Assembly: GCF_030010625.1 (NCBI RefSeq)
Contig: NZ_JASCXN010000011.1
Location: forward strand, 124,001 to 188,000
Origin: Streptomyces sp. CC208A
Lineage (GTDB): Bacteria > Actinomycetota > Actinomycetes > Streptomycetales > Streptomycetaceae
DNA length: 64,000 bases
Direction of reading: 5' to 3'
In this document: positions 52,987 through 61,352 of the stretch, in pieces
How positions within the stretch are numbered: the first letter of the stretch is position 1
How the letters are laid out: each line of letters opens with the position of its first letter
Translations under genes and position numbers: made by a program
The notes under the pieces: model-generated
Database searches by the model: none
What the model saw: only the letters and a program-made list of their open reading frames with translations
What the model was told of the DNA's origin: nothing

Positions 52987-54447
52987 GTGTTGGATGTCCA
53001 GAACGGTTCCGAGGCGGAGCCCTCCGCCCCCGAGGCCGGCCGCGGCGCGCCCGACGGCGGCCCGTCCGACCGCCTCGCGCCGGCACCCGTCCTCCCGTAC
53101 GCCGTCGTCGCGGCGGTCCTCTGCGCGCTGTACTTCCTCTACTCCTGGGTGCAGTACGACCACTTCCGCACCCCCTCCTGGGACCTCGGCATCTTCGGGC
53201 AGGCCGTCCGCTCCTACGCCGAGTTCCGGCTCCCCGTCTCCGACATCAAGGGGCCCGGCTTCCCGATCCTCGGCGACCACTTCAGCCCGGTGACGGCGCT
53301 CCTCGCCCCCCTCTACTGGCTCTGGCCCTCGCCGGTCTCGCTGCTCTTCGCGCAGGCCGCGCTCTTCGCCGCCTCCGCCGTCGTCGTCGGCCGCACAGCC
53401 CAGCAGGTCCTCGGCAGCCGGGCCACCGGCATCGCCCTCACGGTCGCCTACGGGCTCTCCTGGGGCCTCCAGGAGGCCGTGAAGTCCGACTTCCACGAGA
53501 TCGCCTTCGCCGTCCCGCTGCTCGCCCTCACCTGCCGGGCGCTGCTCCTCGGCCGCTGGACCGCCGCCGTCGCCTGGTCGGCGCCGCTCGTCCTCGTCAA
53601 GGAGGACATGGGGCTCACCGTCGCCATGGTCGGTGTGGTCCTCGCCCTCAAGGGGCGGAAGAAGCTCGGCGCGGCCCTCGCCGGCTTCGGCGTCGCCGCC
53701 TTCGCGCTCACCGTCCTCGTCCTCGTCCCGGCCGCCAGCAAGCTCGGCCAGTACGACTACTGGGCCAAGATCGAGAAGACCGGCACCGGAACCGAGACCT
53801 CCCTCGGGCAGATCGTCAGCGGCGCCCTGGCCTCCGGCGAGCGCTGGGAGATGGTCCTCTACCTGTTCGCGATCACCGGTTTCCTCGCGCTGCGCTCCCC
53901 GCTGGCGCTGCTCGTCCTGCCCACCCTGGGCTGGCGCTTCGTCTCCCAGGACGCCAACCACTGGGGCATGCACTGGCACTACAGCGCCGTCCTGATGCCG
54001 GTCGTCTTCCTGGCCCTGGTCGACGCCGTCCGCGCGGTGCGCACCTCGCCGCGCCCCTGGCTCGCCTCGTACGGGAAGGTCGCCGTGGCCGCCGCCACGG
54101 CCGTCGCGCTCGCCCTCGCCGCGAACCTGCCGCTGCGCGAGCTCCTCAAGTCCGAGACGTACGCCGCCGACGTCCGCGCCGAGCAGGCCCGCGCGGCGGT
54201 CGCGGCGGTCCCGGCGGGCGCCAGCGTGGAGGCGGACGTGCCGCTCCTCGCCCACCTCACCGCGGACCACACGGTCTACTGGGTGGGCACGTCGAAGGGC
54301 GCGACCCCCGACTACCTCGCGCTCGACCTGCGCGGCTGGTCGGGGCAGACGCAGGACCCGACGGTGACGGCTTCGCAGTTGCACCCCGAGGCGTCGTACG
54401 AGCTCGTCCACCGCTCGGAGGGTTTCGCGGTCCTGAGGAAGAAGTGA
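52987..54447 (+). CDS. DUF2079 family polytopic membrane protein
   Basis: A 486-residue membrane protein of the DUF2079 family, related in plan to GT-C glycosyltransferases. About nine transmembrane helices start at YAVVAAVLCALYFLYSW. The first outer loop holds RTPSWDLGIFGQAV and LGDHFSPVTALLAP, with the acidic residues typical of GT-C enzymes. KSDFHEIAFAVPLLAL and VKEDMGLTVAMVGVVLAL follow. The C-terminal 120 residues are soluble. The lipid-linked sugar it may transfer is unknown. GTG at 52987 is preceded by GGGGGC. Confidence 0.82.
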   Translation: MLDVQNGSEAEPSAPEAGRGAPDGGPSDRLAPAPVLPYAVVAAVLCALYFLYSWVQYDHFRTPSWDLGIFGQAVRSYAEFRLPVSDIKGPGFPILGDHFSPVTALLAPLYWLWPSPVSLLFAQAALFAASAVVVGRTAQQVLGSRATGIALTVAYGLSWGLQEAVKSDFHEIAFAVPLLALTCRALLLGRWTAAVAWSAPLVLVKEDMGLTVAMVGVVLALKGRKKLGAALAGFGVAAFALTVLVLVPAASKLGQYDYWAKIEKTGTGTETSLGQIVSGALASGERWEMVLYLFAITGFLALRSPLALLVLPTLGWRFVSQDANHWGMHWHYSAVLMPVVFLALVDAVRAVRTSPRPWLASYGKVAVAAATAVALALAANLPLRELLKSETYAADVRAEQARAAVAAVPAGASVEADVPLLAHLTADHTVYWVGTSKGATPDYLALDLRGWSGQTQDPTVTASQLHPEASYELVHRSEGFAVLRKK

Positions 54448-54461
54448 GCGGGGGTACGCGA

Positions 54462-54494
54462 AGGGGCCCGGTTCCTGGTCGGAACCGGGCCCCT
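54462..54494. terminator. Bidirectional terminator
   Basis: A perfect 14-bp stem (AGGGGCCCGGTTCC at 54462-54475 with 54481-54494) and a TGGTC loop lie between convergent genes. Confidence 0.88.
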
Positions 54495-54511
54495 CTGCGT
54501 GCCGTGCGGGG

Positions 54512-55087
54512 TCAGTAGCGCGGGCGCTTGAACCAGGCGGCGGCGTCCGCCTTCGCGAAGAAGACGATGAGCAGGATGCCGATCACGAGGCCGACCACGG
54601 AGGAGACGCCCTGGGACTGGCCCAGGTTCGCCAGGCCGCCCGCCGTGGACAGCGAGCCGTAGACGATGCCGGAGATCCGGATGCCGTTGCCGCCGTTCGC
54701 GCACTTGGCGGCGATGATGACGCCCCAGACGCCGAAGGCGAGGACGAGCAGGCCGATGAAGACGAAGACGCCGGTCACGGCGGCGCCGGCGCCGGAGTCG
54801 AGACCCGCCTCGCTCGCGAACGCGCCGCCCACGAGGGCGAGGGCGATACCGGCGAGGATCTGGAGGATGCCGACGATCCAGAGGAGGACGCGGGCCGTCT
54901 TGACGCCGCCCGGCATGGTCATGGCGGGCGCGCCGTACGGAGCGCCGGCGGGGTAGGCGCCGTACGGCGAGGCGGGCGGGGCGGCCGGGTAGCCGTAACC
55001 GCCCTGCGGGGGCTGCGGCTGGCCGTAGCCCGGCTGCTGGCCCTGCGGCGGCTGGCCGTAGGGGTTGTTCGGGTCGCCGAAGCTCAT
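54512..55087 (-). CDS. Small membrane protein with Pro/Gly/Tyr-rich N-terminus
   Basis: A 191-residue protein. The first 60 residues are a disordered PYGQPPQGQQPGYGQ-like tail. Four hydrophobic helices follow (ARVLLWIVGILQILAGIALAL, AVTGVFVFIGLLVLAFGVWG, and two more). The last residues KADAAAWFKRPRY are basic. Proteins of this build are common in Streptomyces and uncharacterised. GGAGGAA lies seven to eight bases before the ATG. It is divergent from folD. Confidence 0.75.
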   Translation of the reverse strand: MSFGDPNNPYGQPPQGQQPGYGQPQPPQGGYGYPAAPPASPYGAYPAGAPYGAPAMTMPGGVKTARVLLWIVGILQILAGIALALVGGAFASEAGLDSGAGAAVTGVFVFIGLLVLAFGVWGVIIAAKCANGGNGIRISGIVYGSLSTAGGLANLGQSQGVSSVVGLVIGILLIVFFAKADAAAWFKRPRY

Positions 55088-55383
55088 CGGGCATTCCTCC
55101 GTGAATGTTCTCGTGCGGGGACGACGCGGCCCGCGCGGAGGAACTTTCACGGCATGTGAGCGGTCTCCCCCCGGCACTTTCCGCGGCACTGCGCTGGTCA
55201 TCGTCGTCCGATCGCGGAGGTGTTGTCCAGTCGATAGGCCCCCGAGTTGTGCAAGTGCAATCCTTCGTTCCGCCCCGCGCGGCCCCGCCGGGGGCTCCGG
55301 CGGGACCGACGGCGGGGCCGGCGGCCGGACCGGAACGGGACCGAATTGGAAGTGGGCGGGGGTCATCCGGGAGGATGTCCCCC

Positions 55384-56244
55384 ATGAGCGCCCAGATTCT
55401 CGATGGCAAGGCCACCGCCGCCGCGATCAAGTCCGACCTGGCCGTCCGCGTGGCGGCCCTCAAGGAGAAGGGCGTCACGCCCGGCCTCGGCACCGTCCTG
55501 GTCGGCGACGACCCGGCCAGCCAGAAGTACGTGGCCGGCAAGCACCGCGACTGCGCGCAGGTCGGCATCGCCTCCCTCCAGCGCGAGCTCCCCGCGACCG
55601 CCACGCAGGAGGAGATCGAGGCGGTCGTCCGGGAGCTCAACGAGGACCCGGCCTGCACCGGCTACATCGTCCAGCTGCCGCTCCCGAAGGGCATCGACGA
55701 GAACCGGATCCTGGAGCTGATGGACCCGGCCAAGGACGCCGACGGCCTGCACCCGACCAACCTCGGCCGGCTCGTGCTCAACGAGCCCGCCCCGCTGCCC
55801 TGCACGCCGAACGGCATCGTCACCCTGCTCCGCGCCCACGGCGTGGAGATCAACGGCGCCGAGGTCGTCGTCGTCGGCCGCGGTGTCACCATCGGGCGCC
55901 CGATGCCGCTGATCCTGACCCGCCGCTCCGAGAACGCCACCGTGACGCAGTGCCACACCGGCACCCGCGACCTCTCGGCGCACCTGCGGAACGCCGACAT
56001 CATCGTGGCCGCCGCCGGCGTGCCGCACCTGATCAAGCCGGAGGACGTGAAGCCGGGCGCGGCCGTCCTCGACGTCGGCGTCTCGCGCAACGCCGAGGGC
56101 AAGATCCTCGGTGACGTGCACCCGGACGTCGCCGAGGTGGCCGGCTGGATCTCCCCGAACCCCGGCGGCGTGGGCCCGATGACCCGCGCGCAGCTGCTCG
56201 TGAACGTCGTCGAGGCCGCGGAGCGCGCGGCCGAGGCGCACTGA
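55384..56244 (+). CDS. folD: Methylenetetrahydrofolate dehydrogenase/cyclohydrolase
   Basis: A 286-residue bifunctional enzyme making 10-formyltetrahydrofolate, the donor used by PurN and PurH encoded upstream. The catalytic pair Tyr49 and Lys53 lies in [10 protein letters not shown]. The signatures [13 protein letters not shown] and [14 protein letters not shown] are present. The C-terminus has [17 protein letters not shown] at 55384 is chosen because GGGAGG lies ten bases upstream; an in-frame ATG at 55375 is too close to it. The 296-base region before it shows no riboswitch that I can recognise. Confidence 0.96.
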   Translation: MSAQILDGKATAAAIKSDLAVRVAALKEKGVTPGLGTVLVGDDPASQKYVAGKHRDCAQVGIASLQRELPATATQEEIEAVVRELNEDPACTGYIVQLPLPKGIDENRILELMDPAKDADGLHPTNLGRLVLNEPAPLPCTPNGIVTLLRAHGVEINGAEVVVVGRGVTIGRPMPLILTRRSENATVTQCHTGTRDLSAHLRNADIIVAAAGVPHLIKPEDVKPGAAVLDVGVSRNAEGKILGDVHPDVAEVAGWISPNPGGVGPMTRAQLLVNVVEAAERAAEAH

Positions 56245-56245
56245 G

Positions 56246-56731
56246 GTGACCCCCGGGACCCCGGCGGCCCCCGGGAACCCGGACGGGCCGCGGGAGCTGC
56301 CGCGCGGGCGGGTGGCGAAGGTCCGCCGGGTGCGGGGTTCGCGCCGGCCGCCGACGGTCACCACCGACACCGCGCGGCCCGAGGGCGGCGGCCGGGCGGC
56401 GGGCGGCGACGCCCCGGCGCCCGCCCGTCAGTGGCCGCTGCTCCTCGTCCTGGGGACGGCGGCGCTGGGCCTGCTGGTGCTGGGGACGGAGCCGTTCCCG
56501 CACTCCTTCCGGATCGGGACGATGACGGTCGGGGCGGCGCTGCTGCTGGGCGCGGTGCTCCGCGGGGCGCTGCCCTCGGTGGGCATGCTCGCGGTCCGCT
56601 CGCGCTTCACCGACATGATCACGTACGGGTTGATGGGCTCGCTGATCGTGCTGCTCGCGCTCATGGTGCAGCCGAAGCCCTGGCTCAAGATCCCGTTCCT
56701 GGAGGACATCCTCCATCTGACGGTGACCTGA
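56246..56731 (+). CDS. DUF3017 membrane protein
   Basis: A 161-residue protein. A 60-residue basic, disordered N-terminus is followed by three hydrophobic helices (WPLLLVLGTAALGLLVLG, TMTVGAALLLGAVLRGALP, YGLMGSLIVLLALMV), the DUF3017 plan. GTG begins one base after the folD stop, so it is co-translated with folD, a constant pairing in actinobacteria. Function unknown. Confidence 0.85.
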   Translation: MTPGTPAAPGNPDGPRELPRGRVAKVRRVRGSRRPPTVTTDTARPEGGGRAAGGDAPAPARQWPLLLVLGTAALGLLVLGTEPFPHSFRIGTMTVGAALLLGAVLRGALPSVGMLAVRSRFTDMITYGLMGSLIVLLALMVQPKPWLKIPFLEDILHLTVT

Positions 56732-56773
56732 TCCGGGGGGCCTGGGCTCTCCCCGGCCTTCCCCGGTCGTACG

Positions 56774-56819
56774 ACGACGGCGCCCGCCCTCTCCCCCGTG
56801 GGAGGGCGGGCGCCGTCGT
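56774..56819 (+). terminator. Terminator after folD-DUF3017
   Basis: An 18-bp perfect stem (ACGACGGCGCCCGCCCTC at 56774-56791 with 56802-56819) with a 10-base loop. Confidence 0.88.
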
Positions 56820-56985
56820 GATCAAGGGTCATGTACCCGCCAACGAAAGGGCAAGTTCGGGCCAGTCGCTGTGGCATGGAAGTGACCGTTCCGGTACATC
56901 CGGACCCTCCGTTCGGGTCCCGCCCGGCCCCCGGAACTGCCATCCTTCGAGGACACCGGGGACGGCTGGGACAAGGGGGGCGAGC

Positions 56986-57897
56986 ATGCCGGCGTGGAAG
57001 TCGCTGTCCGACGAACTCGATCCGGAGGTACGGGCGTTCACGGAGCGGCTGCGGACGGTCGTCGACCGCAGCGGGCTCGGCGTCGGCGCCGTCGCCGAGC
57101 GCACCGGACACGAACCGGCCGCCTGGGGGGCGTACCTGGACGCCCGCCTGCCCGTCCCCAGGGACGCCGTCGTCGCCCTCGCCGACGTCACCGGCGCCGA
57201 CCTCGGCCCCCTGGCCGCCCAGTGGGAGCACGCGGACCGCGCCTGGAAACGGGCCTCCGGTGCCCCCGCCGCCGCTGCCGTCGCCCCCGGCGTCCCGGAG
57301 GACGTACCCGCCGAACGGACCATGCGCATCCGGAAGGTCGTACCCCCGGACCCCGCCCCCGGGCCCGCCCTCACCTCCACCCCGCGCCCGCCCCGCCGCG
57401 CCTCCCCGCTGCTCTACGCCGCCGGGCTCGTCGGCGCCGCGCTCGTCGTCACCGCCGCCGTCCTCCTCGCCGACCTCGGCGGCTCCGGGGCGACCCCGCC
57501 CGCCGCCGCCCCGACGGCGCCCCCGATCACCGTCGCCCCGACCCCCAGCCTCCCCGAGGGCGTCCGGTGCACCGGCGCGGACTGCGAGGGCCGGGACCCG
57601 GAGGCCATGGGCTGCGGCGGCCCGCACGCCGTCACCGTCGCCCGTACGTATCTCGGCACCGCCCTCGTCGAGGTCCGGCACAGCGCCGTCTGCGCCGCCG
57701 CCTGGGCCCGCATCAGCGGCGCGACCGCCGGGGACGAGGTCACCGTCCAGGCGGGGACCGCCGTCCAGCTCGCGCACGTCCTGGAGGAGGGCGCCACCGG
57801 CGCGTACACCCCGATGGTCGCGGCGGGCCCGGGAAGCAGCGGGGTGCGCGCCTGCGCGAACCGTTCGAACGGGAGCGACGGTTGCACAGACGGGTGA
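56986..57897 (+). CDS. HTH regulator with transmembrane helix and DUF2690 domain
   Basis: A 303-residue protein. The N-terminal Xre-like helix-turn-helix region spans about 15-75 (VRAFTERLRTVVDRSGLGVG, AVAERTGHEPAAWGAYLDAR). A transmembrane helix (LLYAAGLVGAALVVTAAVLLA, about 140-162) is followed by an outer DUF2690 domain of about 110 residues with paired cysteines (VRCTGADCEGRDPEAMGCGG, VEVRHSAVCAAAWARISG). This is a known Streptomyces layout for membrane-bound DNA-binding proteins that may sense the envelope. The ATG is preceded by GGGGGG. The 254 bases before it hold only the upstream terminator. Confidence 0.8.
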   Translation: MPAWKSLSDELDPEVRAFTERLRTVVDRSGLGVGAVAERTGHEPAAWGAYLDARLPVPRDAVVALADVTGADLGPLAAQWEHADRAWKRASGAPAAAAVAPGVPEDVPAERTMRIRKVVPPDPAPGPALTSTPRPPRRASPLLYAAGLVGAALVVTAAVLLADLGGSGATPPAAAPTAPPITVAPTPSLPEGVRCTGADCEGRDPEAMGCGGPHAVTVARTYLGTALVEVRHSAVCAAAWARISGATAGDEVTVQAGTAVQLAHVLEEGATGAYTPMVAAGPGSSGVRACANRSNGSDGCTDG

Positions 57898-57958
57898 AAA
57901 GGAGTGAGAGGTGAGCTGCGCCACAAGGGGGCGGGGGTGCACGGGGGACCGCGTCCGA

Positions 57959-59058
<1,100 letters not shown>

Positions 59059-59199
59059 CCCGACGCGTCCGACGGACGGAGCCCGGCGCAGCTTCCCGAA
59101 GCCCGCGAGGCCCCCTGGGGCCGAGCGGTGCGAGGGGAGCGTCGAGGATGGGTCGCGGTCCGCGAGCTCGGCCCCATCCGAGCCTGAGAACCACGCGCA

Positions 59200-59230
59200 G
59201 GAGCCCCCCGGTCCGGGACCGGGGGGCTCC
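59200..59230. terminator. Terminator between mdh and the convergent AhpD-like gene
   Basis: A 14-bp stem (GGAGCCCCCCGGTC at 59200-59213 with 59217-59230) with a CGG loop. The preceding spacer also has GGATGGG...CCCATCC around 59146-59179. Confidence 0.8.
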
Positions 59231-59250
59231 GCTCGTTCTCGGAGGGAGCC

Positions 59251-59769
59251 TCAGAGGGAGCGCGGCGTGTAGTGGCCGGGGACCATGCGGGTGGAGACGC
59301 CGATCCGGTTCCACGCGTTGATGGTGACGATCGCGGCGATCAGCCGGGCCAGTTCGTCGGCGTCGAAGTGCTCGGCGGCCGCCGCGTACACCTCGTCGGG
59401 GACGAACCCCTCGGTGAGGACGGTGACGGCCTCGGTGAGGGCGAGCGCGGCCAGCTCCCGCTCCGTGTAGAAGTGCCGGGACTCCTCCCAGGCGGCGAGC
59501 TGGACGACCCGCTCGACGGTCTCGCCCCCGGCGAGGGCGTCCTTGGTGTGCATGTCCAGACAGAAGGCGCAGTGGTTGATCTGCGAGGCCCGGATCTTGA
59601 CCAGGTGGTACAGGACCGGGTCCACGCCCTTGGCGGCCTCCTGCTCCAGCCGGATCATCGCCCGGTAGTACTCGGGCACCCGCTCGGCGAGGTTCATGCG
59701 CGGCGCGTGCTCGTGGGCGAGGGGCTGGGCGGAAGGCTGGGCGGGGGAGTGCGCTGTGGTGGTGGTCAT
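59251..59769 (-). CDS. Carboxymuconolactone decarboxylase/AhpD family protein
   Basis: A 172-residue all-helical protein of the AhpD-like alkylhydroperoxidase family. The redox pair Cys67-x2-Cys70 lies in INHCAFCLDMHTKDA, with His74 completing the proton-relay motif ExxxxCxxCxxxH. It probably reduces peroxides or related electrophiles. No ribosome-binding sequence is seen: on the reverse strand TACGGT ends six bases before the ATG, as for a leaderless mRNA. It is divergent, with 45 bases between, from a MocR regulator that is its likely controller. Confidence 0.9.
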   Translation of the reverse strand: MTTTTAHSPAQPSAQPLAHEHAPRMNLAERVPEYYRAMIRLEQEAAKGVDPVLYHLVKIRASQINHCAFCLDMHTKDALAGGETVERVVQLAAWEESRHFYTERELAALALTEAVTVLTEGFVPDEVYAAAAEHFDADELARLIAAIVTINAWNRIGVSTRMVPGHYTPRSL

Positions 59770-59814
59770 GAAGCCACCGTAGAAGCGGATGGCGTGGCGC
59801 TATGGTCCATTCCC

Positions 59815-61338
59815 ATGCGGAACGACTGGGCCACTTTCGGCGCCGACCTCCATCTGGAACTGCGCGGACCCCGGCTGCGGGCCGGGCTCATGGACGCCCT
59901 GCGCGAGGCCGTACGCGGCGGGCGCCTGGCGCCGGGGAGCCGGCTGCCGTCCTCGCGCCAGCTCGCGGCGGACCTCGGCGTGGCCCGCAACACCGTCGCC
60001 GACGCCTACGCCGAGCTGGTGGCCGAGGGCTGGCTCACCGCCCGCCAGGGCTCCGGCACCCGGGTCGCCCGCCGCGCCGAGCCCCGGCCGGCCGCGGAAC
60101 CGGCCCCGGAACGGCCCCCGGCGGGCCTCTCGCCGGGCAACACCCCCATCGGCATCCCTGCCGTACGGGCGGCCCGGCGGCGCGCCCCCGTCCCCGCGTA
60201 CGACCTGCGGACCGGCAGCCCGGACCTCGCCTCCTTCCCGCGCACCGCATGGCTCAGGGCGTACCGGCGGGCGCTGACCGCCGCCCCCAACGAGGCCTTC
60301 GGGTACGGCGATCCGCGCGGCCGGACCGAACTGCGCACCGCCCTCGCCGAGTACCTGGCCCGCGCCCGCGGCGTGCACGCGCGGCCCGAACGGATCGTGA
60401 TCTGCGCCGGGTTCGCCCACGGCCTGATGCTCCTCGGCCAAGTCCTGCGGGCGCGCGGGGCGCGGGCGGTGGCGGTGGAGTCGTACGGACTCGGCCTGTA
60501 CGCGGGGCTCCTGCGGAAGGCGGGCCTCGCCACCCCCGCCCTGCCCTTCGACGAACGGGGCGCCCGCGTCGAGGAGTTGACGCGGACCGCGCCGGACGCG
60601 GTGCTGCTGACCGCCGCCCACCAGTTCCCGCTCGGCGGCGCGCTGCCCCCGGACCGGCGGGCGGCGGCCGTCGACTGGGCGCGGGCGACCGGCGGCCTCG
60701 TCCTGGAGGACGACTACGACGGGGAGTTCCGCTACGACCGGCAGCCGGTCGGCGCCCTCCAGGGCCTCGACCCGGAGCGGGTCGTCTACATCGGCACCGC
60801 CAGCAAGTCCCTCGCGCCCGGCCTGCGGCTCGCCTGGATGGTGCTGCCGGAGGGCCTGATGGACGAGGTCGCCGCCGAGAAGGGCGCGGTGGTGGACTGG
60901 ATGTGCGGCACCCCCGACCAGCTCGCCTTCGCCGAGTTCCTGGCCTCGGGGGCGTACGACCGCCACGTACGGGCCATGCGGCTCCGCTACCGCCGCCGCC
61001 GCGACGAACTCGTCACCGCCCTCGCCGCCCGCGCCCCCGGCATCCACGTCGGCGGCATCGCGGCCGGCCTGCACGCGGTCCTCTCCCTGTCCCCCGGCAC
61101 CGAACAGGCCGCCCTCCGCTCCGCCGCCTGGCACGGCCTCGCCGTCCAGGGCCTCGACCAGTTCCGCCACCCGGAGGCCCCCCGCTCCCAGGAGGGCCTG
61201 GTCGTCGGCTACGGCACCCCACCGGACAGCGCCTGGCAGGGCGCGCTCGGGGCGCTGTGCCGGGTCCTGGAGGGGGTGGGGGAGGCCGAGGCCGAAGAAC
61301 CCCGGTCGAAGGGGATCGACCGGGGCTCGACGGCATAA
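59815..61338 (+). CDS. MocR/PdxR-type PLP-dependent transcriptional regulator
   Basis: A 507-residue fusion of a GntR-type winged helix (residues about 15-85: GLMDALREAVRGGRLAPGSR, LPSSRQLAADLGVARNTVAD) with a fold-type I aminotransferase domain. The PLP-binding Lys331 is in IGTASKSLAPGLRLAW, and the cofactor Asp lies in LVLEDDYDGEFRYDR. Such proteins sense PLP or amino-acid adducts and usually regulate the adjacent divergent gene, here the AhpD-like protein. TATGGT at 59801-59806 ends eight bases before the ATG, suggesting a leaderless transcript. Its stop is 14 bases from the convergent gene's stop. Confidence 0.92.
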   Translation: MRNDWATFGADLHLELRGPRLRAGLMDALREAVRGGRLAPGSRLPSSRQLAADLGVARNTVADAYAELVAEGWLTARQGSGTRVARRAEPRPAAEPAPERPPAGLSPGNTPIGIPAVRAARRRAPVPAYDLRTGSPDLASFPRTAWLRAYRRALTAAPNEAFGYGDPRGRTELRTALAEYLARARGVHARPERIVICAGFAHGLMLLGQVLRARGARAVAVESYGLGLYAGLLRKAGLATPALPFDERGARVEELTRTAPDAVLLTAAHQFPLGGALPPDRRAAAVDWARATGGLVLEDDYDGEFRYDRQPVGALQGLDPERVVYIGTASKSLAPGLRLAWMVLPEGLMDEVAAEKGAVVDWMCGTPDQLAFAEFLASGAYDRHVRAMRLRYRRRRDELVTALAARAPGIHVGGIAAGLHAVLSLSPGTEQAALRSAAWHGLAVQGLDQFRHPEAPRSQEGLVVGYGTPPDSAWQGALGALCRVLEGVGEAEAEEPRSKGIDRGSTA

Positions 61339-61352
61339 GTGGGTGTGAGTGC

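Noticed and set aside
55088..55383. Tetrahydrofolate or ZTP riboswitch before folD
   Set aside because: I could not find the conserved core of either class; the leader shows only generic GC-rich pairing.
59146..59179. GGATGGG...CCCATCC stem after mdh as a structured RNA
   Set aside because: The outer stem is only seven pairs and lies between the mdh stop and its terminator; nothing else supports an RNA gene.
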